Shown: positions 24,068-32,825 of the stretch, piece by piece
Numbering within the stretch: position 1 is the first letter of the stretch
Layout of the letters: every line of letters begins with the position of its first letter
NCBI RefSeq assembly: GCF_003363755.1
Contig: NZ_CP031396.1
Coordinates: forward strand, 6,232,501-6,296,500
DNA length: 64,000 bases
Direction of reading: 5' to 3'
From: Pseudomonas protegens
GTDB taxonomy: Bacteria; Pseudomonadota; Gammaproteobacteria; Pseudomonadales; Pseudomonadaceae
The notes under the pieces: generated by a model
Told to the model about the DNA's origin: nothing
What the model saw: only the letters and a program-made list of their open reading frames with translations
The model's database searches: none
Program-made: the position numbers and the translations under genes

Positions 24068-25519
24068 ATGTCAAACGCACTATCCAAAGCACTTCCTGAA
24101 ACCATCGGTTACGGGATCGACCCGCTCGCAGCGGGCAGTAATGCCTACCAGCAGGTCCACGCCTTCAGCCATCTGTATGACCGGGGCGGCAGCGAACTGG
24201 TGAACGGCAAGCCATCGTTCACCGCCGACCAGGCCGCCGACTCGATCCTGCGCAAGGGCCTGTCCTGGCACGACCAGAATGGCGACGGCAAGATCGACCT
24301 GAGCTACAGCTTCCTCACGGAAAAACCAGCCAACTACAACCCGGCCCTGGGCAGTTTCAGCGAGTTCAGCGCGCTGCAGAAGGCTCAGGCCTTCCTGGCC
24401 CTGCAGTCCTGGTCGGACGTGGCCAACGTCACCTTCAGCGAGTCCGCCAAGGGCGGTGACGGCCACCTGAGCTTCGGCAACTACAACGTCAGCACCGGCG
24501 GCGCGGCCTTCGCCTACCTGCCGTCCGGCAGCAGCTATGACGGCCAGTCCTGGTACCTGATCAACGACCAGTACCGGGTCAACGAAACTCCGGGCAATGG
24601 CAACTATGGTCGCCAGACCCTGACCCACGAGATCGGCCACAGCCTCGGCCTGTCCCATCCGGGTGTGTACAACGCCGGCAGCGGTAGCCCCACCTACAAC
24701 GATGTCACCTACGCCCAGGACACCCGCGGCTACAGCCTGATGAGCTACTGGAGCGAGAGCCACACCGGGCAGAACTTCAGCAAGGACGGCGGCGGTGCCT
24801 ACGCCTCGGCGCCGTTGCTGGACGATATCGTCGCGGTGCAGAAGCTCTATGGCGCCAACCACGAGACCCGTGCCGACAACACGGTCTATGGCTTCAACTC
24901 CAACACCGAGCGTGATTTCTACAGCGCCCATAGCGCCTCCGACAAACTGGTGTTCGCGGTCTGGGACGGTGGCGGCAACGATACCCTGGACTTCTCCGGC
25001 TTCACCCAGAACCAGAAAATCAACCTCAACGAGGGTGGTTTCTCCGATGTCGGCGGCCTGGTGGGCAACGTCTCCATCGCCCATGGCGTGACCGTGGAAA
25101 ACGCCATCGGCGGTTCCGGTAATGACCTGCTGATCGGCAACGCTGCGGCAAACATCCTCGAAGGCGGTGCCGGCAACGACATCCTCTACGGCGGTGGCGG
25201 CGGCGATAGCCTGTGGGGTGGGGCGGGGGCCGACACTTTTGTCTACGGCGCGGCTGCGGATTCGACCTTCGACGCCCCGGACTGGATCATGGATTTCGCC
25301 AGTGGCGAGGACAAGATCGACCTCAGCGGCCTGTTTGCCTCCACCGGCGCCACCCTGAACTTCGTCAGCGGCTTCACTGGCCACGCCGGCGACGCGATCC
25401 TCACCTACTTCGCCGAGACCAACCAGACCAGCCTGATGATCGACCTGACCGGTCATGGCGCGGTGGACTTTGCCGTGGGCACCGTGGGCCAGGCGGCCGT
25501 CACCGACATCATCGCCTGA
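24068..25519 (+). CDS. aprA: Serralysin-type alkaline metalloprotease (AprA/PrtA family)
   Basis: A 483-residue secreted zinc protease. HEIGHSLGLSHPG (residues 187-199) supplies the three His ligands and catalytic Glu, and SLMSYWSE is the Met-turn with its Tyr. RTX calcium-binding nonapeptides follow (GGSGNDLLIGNAA, GGAGNDILYGGGGGDSLWGG, GGAGADTFVY). The C-terminus DIIA is the usual type I secretion signal of an Asp plus hydrophobic residues. There is no N-terminal signal peptide, as expected. AAGGA precedes the ATG. No inh inhibitor or aprDEF exporter genes follow, so an exporter encoded elsewhere must secrete it. Confidence 0.93.
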   Translation: MSNALSKALPETIGYGIDPLAAGSNAYQQVHAFSHLYDRGGSELVNGKPSFTADQAADSILRKGLSWHDQNGDGKIDLSYSFLTEKPANYNPALGSFSEFSALQKAQAFLALQSWSDVANVTFSESAKGGDGHLSFGNYNVSTGGAAFAYLPSGSSYDGQSWYLINDQYRVNETPGNGNYGRQTLTHEIGHSLGLSHPGVYNAGSGSPTYNDVTYAQDTRGYSLMSYWSESHTGQNFSKDGGGAYASAPLLDDIVAVQKLYGANHETRADNTVYGFNSNTERDFYSAHSASDKLVFAVWDGGGNDTLDFSGFTQNQKINLNEGGFSDVGGLVGNVSIAHGVTVENAIGGSGNDLLIGNAAANILEGGAGNDILYGGGGGDSLWGGAGADTFVYGAAADSTFDAPDWIMDFASGEDKIDLSGLFASTGATLNFVSGFTGHAGDAILTYFAETNQTSLMIDLTGHGAVDFAVGTVGQAAVTDIIA

Positions 25520-25536
25520 TCAACGCTGTGTGACGG

Positions 25537-25560
25537 GAGCGGCGCCAAGGCGCCGCTCTT
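25537..25560 (+). terminator. Rho-independent terminator after the serralysin gene
   Basis: GAGCGGCGCC and GGCGCCGCTC form a 10-bp GC-rich stem starting 18 bases after the stop and followed by TT. The short U-run makes it a modest but convincing terminator. Confidence 0.7.
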
Positions 25561-25569
25561 CACTGAATG

Positions 25570-26313
25570 TCAGTCACCCCCGCCGCCGCCACAACCGCCA
25601 CCCCCGCAACCGCCGCTGTCACCGCCGCCATCGCTGCCACTGTCTGCGTCGCCGCCCAAACGCGAGTTGTCGCTGTCAGAGCTGCTATTGGAGGAATCGC
25701 TGTCGAAGGAACTGCTGTGCAGGTCGCTGCCGCAGTGGATCACTGTGGTCGTGCTGCCGTTATCCGTCAGACGCCGCAGGGCTTGGCAGTCAGCGACGTA
25801 GTGAAAGCCCCGGGCGATCTTCAGCTTGGCATCCAGGGCGAACAGCAGCGGCAGGCGGCTGGGTTTGGCCGGATTGATGTTTTCTTCCAGGCAGGCCTGG
25901 CGCCAGACCTGACGCAGGCCGTTGTCACTTTTTCGCGCAGCGTTCTTGCCGAGCACCGCAGCGGGGGTGTGATGGAGGAACTGGCCGAAGGCCTTGTTGC
26001 AGAAGGCCTGGTAGTCCCGGGTATGCAAGATGAATTCATGCCACAGGTCGTCCACCACCTGGGACGGCATCGACACGTAGTGCTGGCCGCCCTTGAGGTA
26101 GGCGAGGAAGAACTGGCGCAGGCCCTGGGCCACCAGTTGGCAGTCCTTGAGGCTCAGGTGCGGATGCTGGGTGCGCAGGGGCTCGAACAGCCGTGGTGGC
26201 AAGGTGAAGTTGCGGATATGAGCTTCCCGACGCAACGCGGTGAGGGTGTTCTGACGGCGCCAGAACACCAGGATCAAGGCCAGGACCACCACTGCAGGAA
26301 GGATCAACAGCAT
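25570..26313 (-). CDS. Membrane-anchored glycine-rich-domain-containing protein
   Basis: A 247-residue protein with one N-terminal membrane helix (LLILPAVVVLALILVFW). A conserved middle domain holds VVDDLWHEFILHTRDYQAFC and FGQFLHHTPA, the signature of the bacterial glycine-rich-domain-containing family. The last 50 residues are low complexity, rich in Ser and Asp then Gly with two Cys, ending in CGGGGCGGGGGD. The function of the family is unknown. The tail may be flexible or bind metal. The gene is convergent with the serralysin gene, separated by the terminator. Confidence 0.75.
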   Translation of the reverse strand: MLLILPAVVVLALILVFWRRQNTLTALRREAHIRNFTLPPRLFEPLRTQHPHLSLKDCQLVAQGLRQFFLAYLKGGQHYVSMPSQVVDDLWHEFILHTRDYQAFCNKAFGQFLHHTPAAVLGKNAARKSDNGLRQVWRQACLEENINPAKPSRLPLLFALDAKLKIARGFHYVADCQALRRLTDNGSTTTVIHCGSDLHSSSFDSDSSNSSSDSDNSRLGGDADSGSDGGGDSGGCGGGGCGGGGGD

Positions 26314-26383
26314 GCTCGGTCTCCGCCGGAAAAAGTGCCGAGACAGTGGCGCAAAGCAGCGCGATATTCAAGCCGTCCCATCG

Positions 26384-26491
26384 ATGCCGCCCTTGACGAT
26401 CACCGGCAACCCGCCCGAGTGGAACCTGGAACTGTCGCAGTCCAGCACCTCTAACCAAGACACCATCGCCAGCGGCTGCAACAACACCTGA
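26384..26491 (+). pseudogene. Possible remnant of a decayed gene
   Basis: In the 224-base gap 26314-26537 the plus strand has a short frame encoding about 35 residues ending SGCNNT and stop, without a ribosome site. The reading frame continues upstream without a start into the promoter of the glycine-rich gene. It may be the tail of a lost gene. A REP-like half (CGCCGGCTCCTAC) follows at about 26496. This is weak evidence. Confidence 0.25.
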
Positions 26492-26537
26492 CAGCCGCCG
26501 GCTCCTACGCAATCCTGCTCGCCCGTGAAAGGCCCCG

Positions 26538-28160
26538 TCAGACGTGGTCGATATCGATATCCCGGGTCTCACGCAAACACAGCAAGCCCACCACCAGGCT
26601 GACCCCGGTAATCAGCACCGGGTACCACAGGCCGTAGAAGATATCGCCGGTGTACACCACCAGGGCAAAGGACACGGTGGGCAGGAAGCCGCCAAACCAG
26701 CCGTTGCCAATGTGGTAGGGCAGGGACATCGAGGTGTAGCGGATACGGGTCGGGAACAGCTCCACCATCAGCGCTGCCAGCGGGCCGTAGCACATGGCGG
26801 CAATCAGGATCAGCGCCACGATCAACAGCACCACCATGGGCTTGTTGACGTTCTGTGTGTCCGCCTGCTGCGGATAGCCGGCCAGGGTCACCGCGCCACG
26901 CAGCGCCGCTTCGTCGAAGCCGTTGATCTTCACGTCACCGACGCTGACCTGCACCGGGCTGCCGGCCGGGGCGGCGATGCTGCTGTAGGGCAGGCCCTGT
27001 TTCACCAGGAAGGTCTTGACCTTGTCGCAGGGGCTGTCGAAGCGCGCCTTGCCCACCGGGTCGAACTGGAAGGTGCAGGTGGCCGGGTCGGCGCTGACGC
27101 TGATGGGCGCCTGGCGGCTGGCCTGGTCGATGGCCGGGTTGGCGTAATGGGCCAGGGCCTTGAAGATCGGGAAATACAGCACGGTGGCCAGCAACAGGCC
27201 GAGCATCAGCACCGGCTTGCGGCCGACCTTGTCCGAGAGCCAGCCAAAGAAGATGAACATCGGCGCGCCGATCACCACGCTGATGATCAGCAGGCTGTTG
27301 GCCAGGGCCGGGTCCATCTTGAGGAACTGGGTGAGGAAGAACAACACGTAGAACTGCGCGGCATAGAAGGTCACCGCCTGCCCGGCGTTGATGCTGAACA
27401 GGGCGATCAGCACCACCTTGAGGTTTTCCCATTTGCCGAAGGACTCGCGGATCGGCGCCTTGCTGGCACGGCCTTCTTCCTTCATTTTCAGGAACGCCGG
27501 CGACTCGTGCAGGCTCATGCGGATCCAGGTGGAGATGCCCAGCAGGACGATGGACAGCAGGAACGGCAGGCGCCAGCCCCAGACCTCGAATTGATCGCCG
27601 GTGAAGTAGCGACAAGCCAGTACCACCAGCAGCGACAGCAGCAGGCCGAGGGTCGCGGTGGACTGGATCCAACTGGTGTGCAGACCGCGCTTGCCCTGGG
27701 GCGCGTGCTCGGCCACATAGGTGGCGGCACCGCCGTACTCCCCGCCCAGGGCCAGGCCCTGGAGCATGCGCAGGGCCACCAGGATGATCGGTGCGGCGAT
27801 GCCGATGCTGGCGTAGTTGGGCAGCAGGCCCACGGCGAAAGTCGCCACTCCCATGAGGACGATGGTGGCGAGGAAGGTGTACTTGCGGCCGATCATGTCC
27901 CCCAGGCGACCGAACACCAGGGCGCCGAAGGGGCGCACCACGAAGCCGGCGGCGAAGGCCATGAGGGCGAAGATGAACGCCGTGGTGTCGTTGACCCCGG
28001 CGAAGAACTGCTTGCTGATCACCGCCGCCAGGGCGCCATAGAGAAAGAAGTCATACCACTCGAACACCGTGCCGAGTGACGAGGCGAAGATCACCTTCTG
28101 ACTGCCCTTGGCGGCGCAGTCGTCCAGGGACGCATTGAGAGGCTGAGCGTGTTCTGACAT
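26538..28160 (-). CDS. MFS transporter of the metabolite:proton symporter (MHS) family
   Basis: A 540-residue major facilitator. The first helix region GTVFEWYDFFLYGALAAV and the loop motif FGRLGDMIGRK, with GLALGGEYGGAATYVAEHAP, are classic for the MHS group (ShiA, ProP and relatives), which imports organic acids or osmolytes with protons. A roughly 90-residue hydrophilic insert with two Cys separates two helices in the second half. It is longer than a normal loop and appears in a subset of Pseudomonas members. ATG 28160 has AGGA upstream; a longer frame to 28235 adds no domain. The substrate is unknown. Confidence 0.88.
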   Translation of the reverse strand: MSEHAQPLNASLDDCAAKGSQKVIFASSLGTVFEWYDFFLYGALAAVISKQFFAGVNDTTAFIFALMAFAAGFVVRPFGALVFGRLGDMIGRKYTFLATIVLMGVATFAVGLLPNYASIGIAAPIILVALRMLQGLALGGEYGGAATYVAEHAPQGKRGLHTSWIQSTATLGLLLSLLVVLACRYFTGDQFEVWGWRLPFLLSIVLLGISTWIRMSLHESPAFLKMKEEGRASKAPIRESFGKWENLKVVLIALFSINAGQAVTFYAAQFYVLFFLTQFLKMDPALANSLLIISVVIGAPMFIFFGWLSDKVGRKPVLMLGLLLATVLYFPIFKALAHYANPAIDQASRQAPISVSADPATCTFQFDPVGKARFDSPCDKVKTFLVKQGLPYSSIAAPAGSPVQVSVGDVKINGFDEAALRGAVTLAGYPQQADTQNVNKPMVVLLIVALILIAAMCYGPLAALMVELFPTRIRYTSMSLPYHIGNGWFGGFLPTVSFALVVYTGDIFYGLWYPVLITGVSLVVGLLCLRETRDIDIDHV

Positions 28161-28273
28161 AGGGGGCTTCCTTACAGTGATTATTGTTGTTGTTCCACTG
28201 CCGGCGCCGTGACCGGCGCCGTTGTTGCGATTCACCGCGACCGTGCGATGAACCCTCGTTTACCTCCCGAGCG

Positions 28274-28354
28274 CAGGAGCTGGCTTGCCAGCGAAGAGGC
28301 CCTTGAGCCGGGGTCCGGCCTTGTGGACGCCTTCGCCGGCAGGCCGGCTCCTAC
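28274..28354. repeat. REPIN (inverted REP pair)
   Basis: CAGGAGCTGGCTTGCCAGCGAA at the left and TTCGCCGGCAGGCCGGCTCCTAC at the right are facing copies of the Pseudomonas REP core and can fold into one long hairpin. It lies in the intergenic space between the MHS transporter and the GMC oxidoreductase, the usual location for these elements. Confidence 0.8.
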
Positions 28355-28377
28355 ATCAGGTGCATCTGTTCCTACGG

Positions 28378-30024
28378 TCATGCCGGGGTGGCGGGTTGCT
28401 TGTGCTGGACGGTACTCCTGGGGGCGGTGGCGAGAATCAGTTCGGCGGCTTTCTCGGCGATCATCAGGGTCGGCGAGCAGGTGTTGCCGGAGGTGATGCG
28501 CGGCATGATCGAGGCATCGGCAATCCGCAGTCCGGGAATGCCATGCACCCGCAGTTGCGAGTCGACGACGGCGTGGGCGTCGCTGCCCATGCGACAGGTG
28601 CCCACCGGATGAAAGATGGTGGTGCCGATGCGCGCCGCCGCTTCATGCAGTTGTTCCTCACTCTGCAGTTGCGGCCCGGGCAGGTATTCGCTGGGTTTGA
28701 ACGGCTGCAGGGCCGGGGCGCCGACGATGCGCCGGGTCAGGCGGATGGCATCGGCGGCGACGCGCAGATCCTCCGGATGGCTCAGGTAATTGGGCTGGAT
28801 CAGCGGTGCATCCCCGGGTTCCACGGAGCGTATCTCTACCCGGCCGCGGCTTTGCGGACGCAGGTCGCAGACCGAGGCGGTGAAGGCCGGGAAGCTGTGC
28901 AGGGGCTCACCGAAGCGCTCCAGGGATAGCGGCTGCACGTGGTATTCGAGGTTGGCGCTGGTCTGCTCCGGTCCCGAGCGGGCAAAGGCGCCCAATTGGC
29001 TCGGGGCCATGGACAGCGGGCCGCTGCGGTCATACAGGTAGCGCAAGCCCATGCCCATCTTGCCCCACAGGCTGCCGGCGATCTGGTTCAGGGTGCGAGC
29101 GTTTTCCAGCTTGTAGATCAGGCGCAACTGCAGGTGATCCTGGAGGTTGCCGCCGACCCCTGGCAGGGCATGGCTGACCCCGATCCCCAGCCGCTGCAGC
29201 AGCGCGCTCGGACCAATCCCGGAGCGCTGCAGAATACTTGGCGAGCCGACGGAACCGGCGCACAGAATGATCTCCCGGCGGGCCTTGAACGTCTGCTGGC
29301 GGCCCTGGCTGATGGCCCGTACTGCGGTGGCGCGGCCGTCCTCGAGTATCAGCCGCTGCACCTCGACATCGGTCAGCACCACCAGGTTGGGGCGGTTGGC
29401 GATGGGCTTGAGAAAAGCCTTGGCGGCGTTCCAGCGCACCCCGGCCTTCTGGTTGACCTGGAAGTAGCCGCAGCCTTCGTTGTCGCCGCCATTGAAGTCG
29501 TCGATGTTGCGGATGCCGCTCTGCTGCGCAGCCGTGCGGAAGGCATCGAGGATCGGCCATGACAGGCGCTGGCGCTCGACCCGCCATTCACCGGCGGCGC
29601 CGTGCAACTCGCTGCCCCCGGCAAAGTGGTTTTCGCTTTTCTTGAACAGCGGCAGGACCTCGTTCCAGCTCCAGCCCGGATTGCCTTCAGCGGCCCAGCC
29701 GTCGTAGTCGGCGGCCTGGCCGCGCATGTAGATCATGCCGTTGATCGAGGAGCAGCCGCCCAGCACCTTGCCCCGCGGGTAGCTCAGGCTGCGACCTTGC
29801 AGGCCCGGTTCGGCTTCGGTCTTGAAGCACCAGTCAGTGCGCGGGTTGCCGATGCAGAACAGGTAGCCCACGGGAATGTGAATCCAGGGGTAGTTGTCGC
29901 GGCCGCCGGCTTCCAGCAGCAGCACCCGGTGCTGGGGATTGGCCGACAAGCGATTGGCCAGCAGACAGCCGGCGGGACCGGCGCCGACCACGATGTAGTC
30001 GTAGGCGTCAAAGGCAGGGAGCAT
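28378..30024 (-). CDS. GMC-family FAD oxidoreductase (choline dehydrogenase-like)
   Basis: A 548-residue flavoprotein. The N-terminal FAD site is DYIVVGAGPAGCLLANRL, the GMC signature is PRGKVLGGCSSINGMIYMRG near residue 85, and the second signature is LCAGSVGSPSILQRSGIG. The catalytic region is FHPVGTCRMGSDA, with PRITSGNTCSPTLMIAEKAA at the end. The length and motifs fit alcohol or choline dehydrogenases that act at the membrane with a quinone acceptor. AGAGGT precedes the ATG. It is divergent from a LysR gene that probably controls it. The alcohol substrate is not evident. Confidence 0.9.
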   Translation of the reverse strand: MLPAFDAYDYIVVGAGPAGCLLANRLSANPQHRVLLLEAGGRDNYPWIHIPVGYLFCIGNPRTDWCFKTEAEPGLQGRSLSYPRGKVLGGCSSINGMIYMRGQAADYDGWAAEGNPGWSWNEVLPLFKKSENHFAGGSELHGAAGEWRVERQRLSWPILDAFRTAAQQSGIRNIDDFNGGDNEGCGYFQVNQKAGVRWNAAKAFLKPIANRPNLVVLTDVEVQRLILEDGRATAVRAISQGRQQTFKARREIILCAGSVGSPSILQRSGIGPSALLQRLGIGVSHALPGVGGNLQDHLQLRLIYKLENARTLNQIAGSLWGKMGMGLRYLYDRSGPLSMAPSQLGAFARSGPEQTSANLEYHVQPLSLERFGEPLHSFPAFTASVCDLRPQSRGRVEIRSVEPGDAPLIQPNYLSHPEDLRVAADAIRLTRRIVGAPALQPFKPSEYLPGPQLQSEEQLHEAAARIGTTIFHPVGTCRMGSDAHAVVDSQLRVHGIPGLRIADASIMPRITSGNTCSPTLMIAEKAAELILATAPRSTVQHKQPATPA

Positions 30025-30157
30025 CCGTGACCTCTTTTCTTCGTTCTTGTTTTGCCCTCATCCTAGTTGTTAGCTTTCGTTAAAAGAATGTTAGTTTTTA
30101 CCCACCTGCTGTGCGTTTTCTAACAGCGTCCCTCTTCGACATCGACCAGGATTTTCC
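30025..30157. promoter_or_regulatory. Divergent promoter between GMC oxidoreductase and LysR genes
   Basis: The 133-base gap contains an AT-rich block, GTTAGCTTTCGTTAAAAG followed by GTTAG, with repeated GTTA half-sites. LysR regulators usually bind such divergent regions, so this is the likely operator for the pair. The exact site is not certain. Confidence 0.45.
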
Positions 30158-31051
30158 ATGTTCGACTGGAACGATCTGCGCTACTTCCTCGAGCTGCAAC
30201 GCAGCGGGCGCCTGCTCACCGCGGCCCGGCGGCTGAACACCACCCACGCCACGGTGGCCCGGCATATCGAGGCGGTGGAGAAGGCCCTGGGCACCGCGCT
30301 GTTCGTCCAGCATGCCCAGGGCTACGAGCTGACCCCGGCCGGCGAGGCGCTGCTCAAGCACGCCGAGGCCATGGAAAACGTCGCGCTGCTGGTGCAGGAG
30401 GAAATCACCCAGTCCAGTGCGCCCCTGGGCAAGATCCGCGTCGGCGTCACCGAAGGCCTGGGGGTGAAGTTCCTGGCCAGCCGCATGTTTGGCCTGTTCG
30501 AACGTTATCCGGGGTTGGAAGTGGAACTGGTGGCGGTGCCGCGCTTTGTCAGCATTCTCAATCGCGAGGCGGAGATCAGCATTCACCTGGAACGCCCCAA
30601 TGCCGACATGCTGGTGACCCGCAAACTCACCGACTACCGCCTGGCCCTGTACGCCAGCCAGGCCTACCTGGACCGCGCGCCGCCCCTGCGCAGCCGCGAG
30701 GACCTGGGGCGCCACGCCTGGATCGGTTATGTCGACGACCTCTTGTTCAGCCAGGAACTGATGTTCCTCAACAGCTTCTGCCGCAACCCCCAGGTGGTGT
30801 TCCACAGCACCAGCGTCATCGCCCAGCAGGAAGCGGCCCGCTCCGGTCTGGGGATCGCCGTGCTGCCGTGCTACATGGCTGCCGCCGACCCGCAACTGGT
30901 GCCGCTGTTACCGGCCGAGAGCATCCAGCGCGCCTACTGGATCAGCACCCGCCGCGAGCTGCACAAATCGGTGCGGTTGCGGGTGGTCTGGGACTATCTG
31001 GTGCAGCTGTGTGCGGCGCAGCAGCAGGTGTTGCTGGGGCCCGAGATCTAG
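30158..31051 (+). CDS. LysR-family transcriptional regulator
   Basis: A 297-residue LysR protein with an N-terminal winged helix (LRYFLELQRSGRLLTAARRL, then THATVARHIEAVEKALG). The periplasmic-binding-protein-like effector domain starts near residue 90 (GKIRVGVTEGLGVKFLASR). It is transcribed away from the GMC oxidoreductase gene, the common arrangement for a LysR and its target. The inducer is not predictable. The 3' end lies seven bases from the end of the convergent PhyH gene. Confidence 0.92.
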   Translation: MFDWNDLRYFLELQRSGRLLTAARRLNTTHATVARHIEAVEKALGTALFVQHAQGYELTPAGEALLKHAEAMENVALLVQEEITQSSAPLGKIRVGVTEGLGVKFLASRMFGLFERYPGLEVELVAVPRFVSILNREAEISIHLERPNADMLVTRKLTDYRLALYASQAYLDRAPPLRSREDLGRHAWIGYVDDLLFSQELMFLNSFCRNPQVVFHSTSVIAQQEAARSGLGIAVLPCYMAAADPQLVPLLPAESIQRAYWISTRRELHKSVRLRVVWDYLVQLCAAQQQVLLGPEI

Positions 31052-31057
31052 CCTGGT

Positions 31058-31993
31058 TCAGAGGATCGGCCCGCAATGGGCCGAACTGCGGATCGGTGCA
31101 CCGGGCTTGATGTCGACGAAGCGCGAACCGTAGGACACCGGGTTCAGCGGGCCGCCGTCCAGGCCCATGCCCAGGCCACCGGCGCTGCGGGTTTCACCTT
31201 CCTGCATCAGTGGGTCAAGGCATGCCCGCCAGTCCAGCAAGCGCAGGGTCACGGCCTGGCGCCGTTCCAGGTCGCCGGCCAGCAAGGGGCTGGAGCGGTG
31301 CCACAGGTATTTGCTGAACAGCAGGGCGTCGCCGGGATCGAAGGCCTCTTCGATGCGTTGTTCCTCGAAGGCGTCGGTAAGCACCCCGGGCGTGCAGTAG
31401 GTCTGGCGCAGGTGCGCGGAAAATTCGGCCACCGACTCGCCCCGTGCCAGCTTGCCTGCCAGCAGGCGCGAGAACTGGAAGTTCTCCTGGGCCGAGAACA
31501 GCGACAGGGGCACCCAGGCCATGCCGCCACTTTGCAGTTGGGGGCGGATCGGCTGCAACGGCATCCACAGACTGAAGGCCGGGTCCTGGGGGCGGATGTA
31601 GCGAAAGTTCAGCGAATCGTAGTGCCAGGCAAAGCCCGAGCGTCCCACCCCCAGCTCGAAGCTCTGGGCCTCGCTCATGATCAAGCGGCAGCCGGTGAGG
31701 CAGGTCAGCACCTGGGCGAAGGCCGGTTGCCAGTAGAGGCGTTCGAGGATGCCCACCTGGGTCACTCGGTGGGTCAGGCGGCTGAAACCGTCGCCATGGG
31801 CCGAGGTGCCCGAGGGGGCAGGGCGCAGTTGGCTGTTGGCCAGCTCGCGCAGTTGCAGGATGGCCGCGGGCGTCAACAGACTGCGCAGTTTGATGAAGCC
31901 ACGCTCTTTGAAGTGCCGCAGATCGTCCTGATCCAGGCGCAGCGGGTTAACCAGGGCAGGGGCGGTGTCAGGCAGGACCGGTGGCAGGTTCAC
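31058..31993 (-). CDS. Phytanoyl-CoA dioxygenase (PhyH) family protein
   Basis: A 311-residue Fe(II)/2-oxoglutarate oxygenase candidate. FAWHYDSLNF carries the His-x-Asp pair, and LWHRSSPLLAGD later supplies the third His. The N-terminal segment DDLRHFKERGFIKLRSLL is typical of PhyH family starts. The start is GTG at 31993. Bacterial members hydroxylate small molecules, including natural-product intermediates and ectoine. No pathway neighbour identifies the substrate. Confidence 0.85.
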   Translation of the reverse strand: MNLPPVLPDTAPALVNPLRLDQDDLRHFKERGFIKLRSLLTPAAILQLRELANSQLRPAPSGTSAHGDGFSRLTHRVTQVGILERLYWQPAFAQVLTCLTGCRLIMSEAQSFELGVGRSGFAWHYDSLNFRYIRPQDPAFSLWMPLQPIRPQLQSGGMAWVPLSLFSAQENFQFSRLLAGKLARGESVAEFSAHLRQTYCTPGVLTDAFEEQRIEEAFDPGDALLFSKYLWHRSSPLLAGDLERRQAVTLRLLDWRACLDPLMQEGETRSAGGLGMGLDGGPLNPVSYGSRFVDIKPGAPIRSSAHCGPIL

Positions 31994-32111
31994 AGGGGTA
32001 TTCCATTACCAGGGGACAAGGCCCTTGAGTATGGACAGCACGCGTTGGGTCGGCAGGCTGGATTCGACCTCGAACAGCGCCTTTGCGACATCGGGCAGAG
32101 AAGGCGGCGCC

Positions 32112-32522
32112 TTAGCCGCCAGGCCGGACGTAGCGGTCCTGGGTCTGGATGAACTCATCGAAGGCCCGGGAGTTGTAGACCTCAAGGCAAGCATGCAGCA
32201 CCACCTTGTCGCGGCTGTATTTGCTGCTCCCCGAGGCCTGCTCATAGGCTTGTGCCACGTAGTTGGTGGTGGCGGTGTAGGGGTTGTGCAGGGTTTCCAG
32301 GGTGTCTTCGTTCTGCAGCACGTTGTACAGGCCTATCCCCAGCACGCCGTACATGCCGACGGCGTGGCCGACGTCCTGACGCATGGCCGAGGGTTCCTCG
32401 AAGCGCGCGGCCAGGCAGTTGGCCAGGCCGTAGTTCTTCAGGGATTGGCGGGCAGCGTCGACTTCACTGGTGGCCTGGGCCGCGCTGCAGGCAGCGGCCA
32501 GTGATAACAGCAATACGCTCAT
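32112..32522 (-). CDS. Tai4-like T6SS amidase immunity protein
   Basis: A 136-residue exported protein. The signal peptide MSVLLLSLAAACSAAQA is followed by a helical domain with NYGLANCLAARF and a C-terminal ACLEVYNSRAFDEFIQ. The spacing of these blocks resembles Tai4, the periplasmic immunity protein that neutralises Tae4 peptidoglycan amidases of type VI secretion. The ATG at 32522 is preferred to the GTG at 32540. No Tae4-like amidase gene is adjacent, so it would be an orphan immunity gene. The family call rests on motif memory, so confidence is moderate. The stop lies inside a short GGCGGC/GCCGCC hairpin that may end transcription. Confidence 0.6.
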   Translation of the reverse strand: MSVLLLSLAAACSAAQATSEVDAARQSLKNYGLANCLAARFEEPSAMRQDVGHAVGMYGVLGIGLYNVLQNEDTLETLHNPYTATTNYVAQAYEQASGSSKYSRDKVVLHACLEVYNSRAFDEFIQTQDRYVRPGG

Positions 32523-32825
32523 CCTTTTCACCCTTGCCACTCCTCGATCCAGGCATCCGCCAGTGCTGACGGCGGCAGATGGTCGGCGTTGCCACGGCGC
32601 TTGTCAACGAGCCGGCCTGCCGTCGATCCCATGCGCCAGGCAGCCCTTGCAGCGCAGGAATCCCAGCTCTCTTTTGCGCCGCTATTGCTCTAGAATGCCG
32701 GCGCTTTGAGCGCCGCCGTCGAGGACCATGCCCGACCCTGCTCAAGGCGATTGTCCAGGCCTGCCTGCGCCTGCTGGACCGGCCCCCTCTTGAAGACCCC
32801 ACGGGTAAAAGGAACGACCCTCCCG

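Noticed and set aside
25100..25260. Short repeated GGNGND units as a tandem DNA repeat or CRISPR-like array.
   Set aside because: They are coding RTX calcium-binding repeats of the serralysin, with no conserved spacer structure.
26544..28079. A 511-codon plus-strand open frame antisense to the MHS transporter.
   Set aside because: Its translation is biased to His, Gln and Asp with no domain, typical of an antisense shadow; the transporter motifs on the minus strand are unambiguous.
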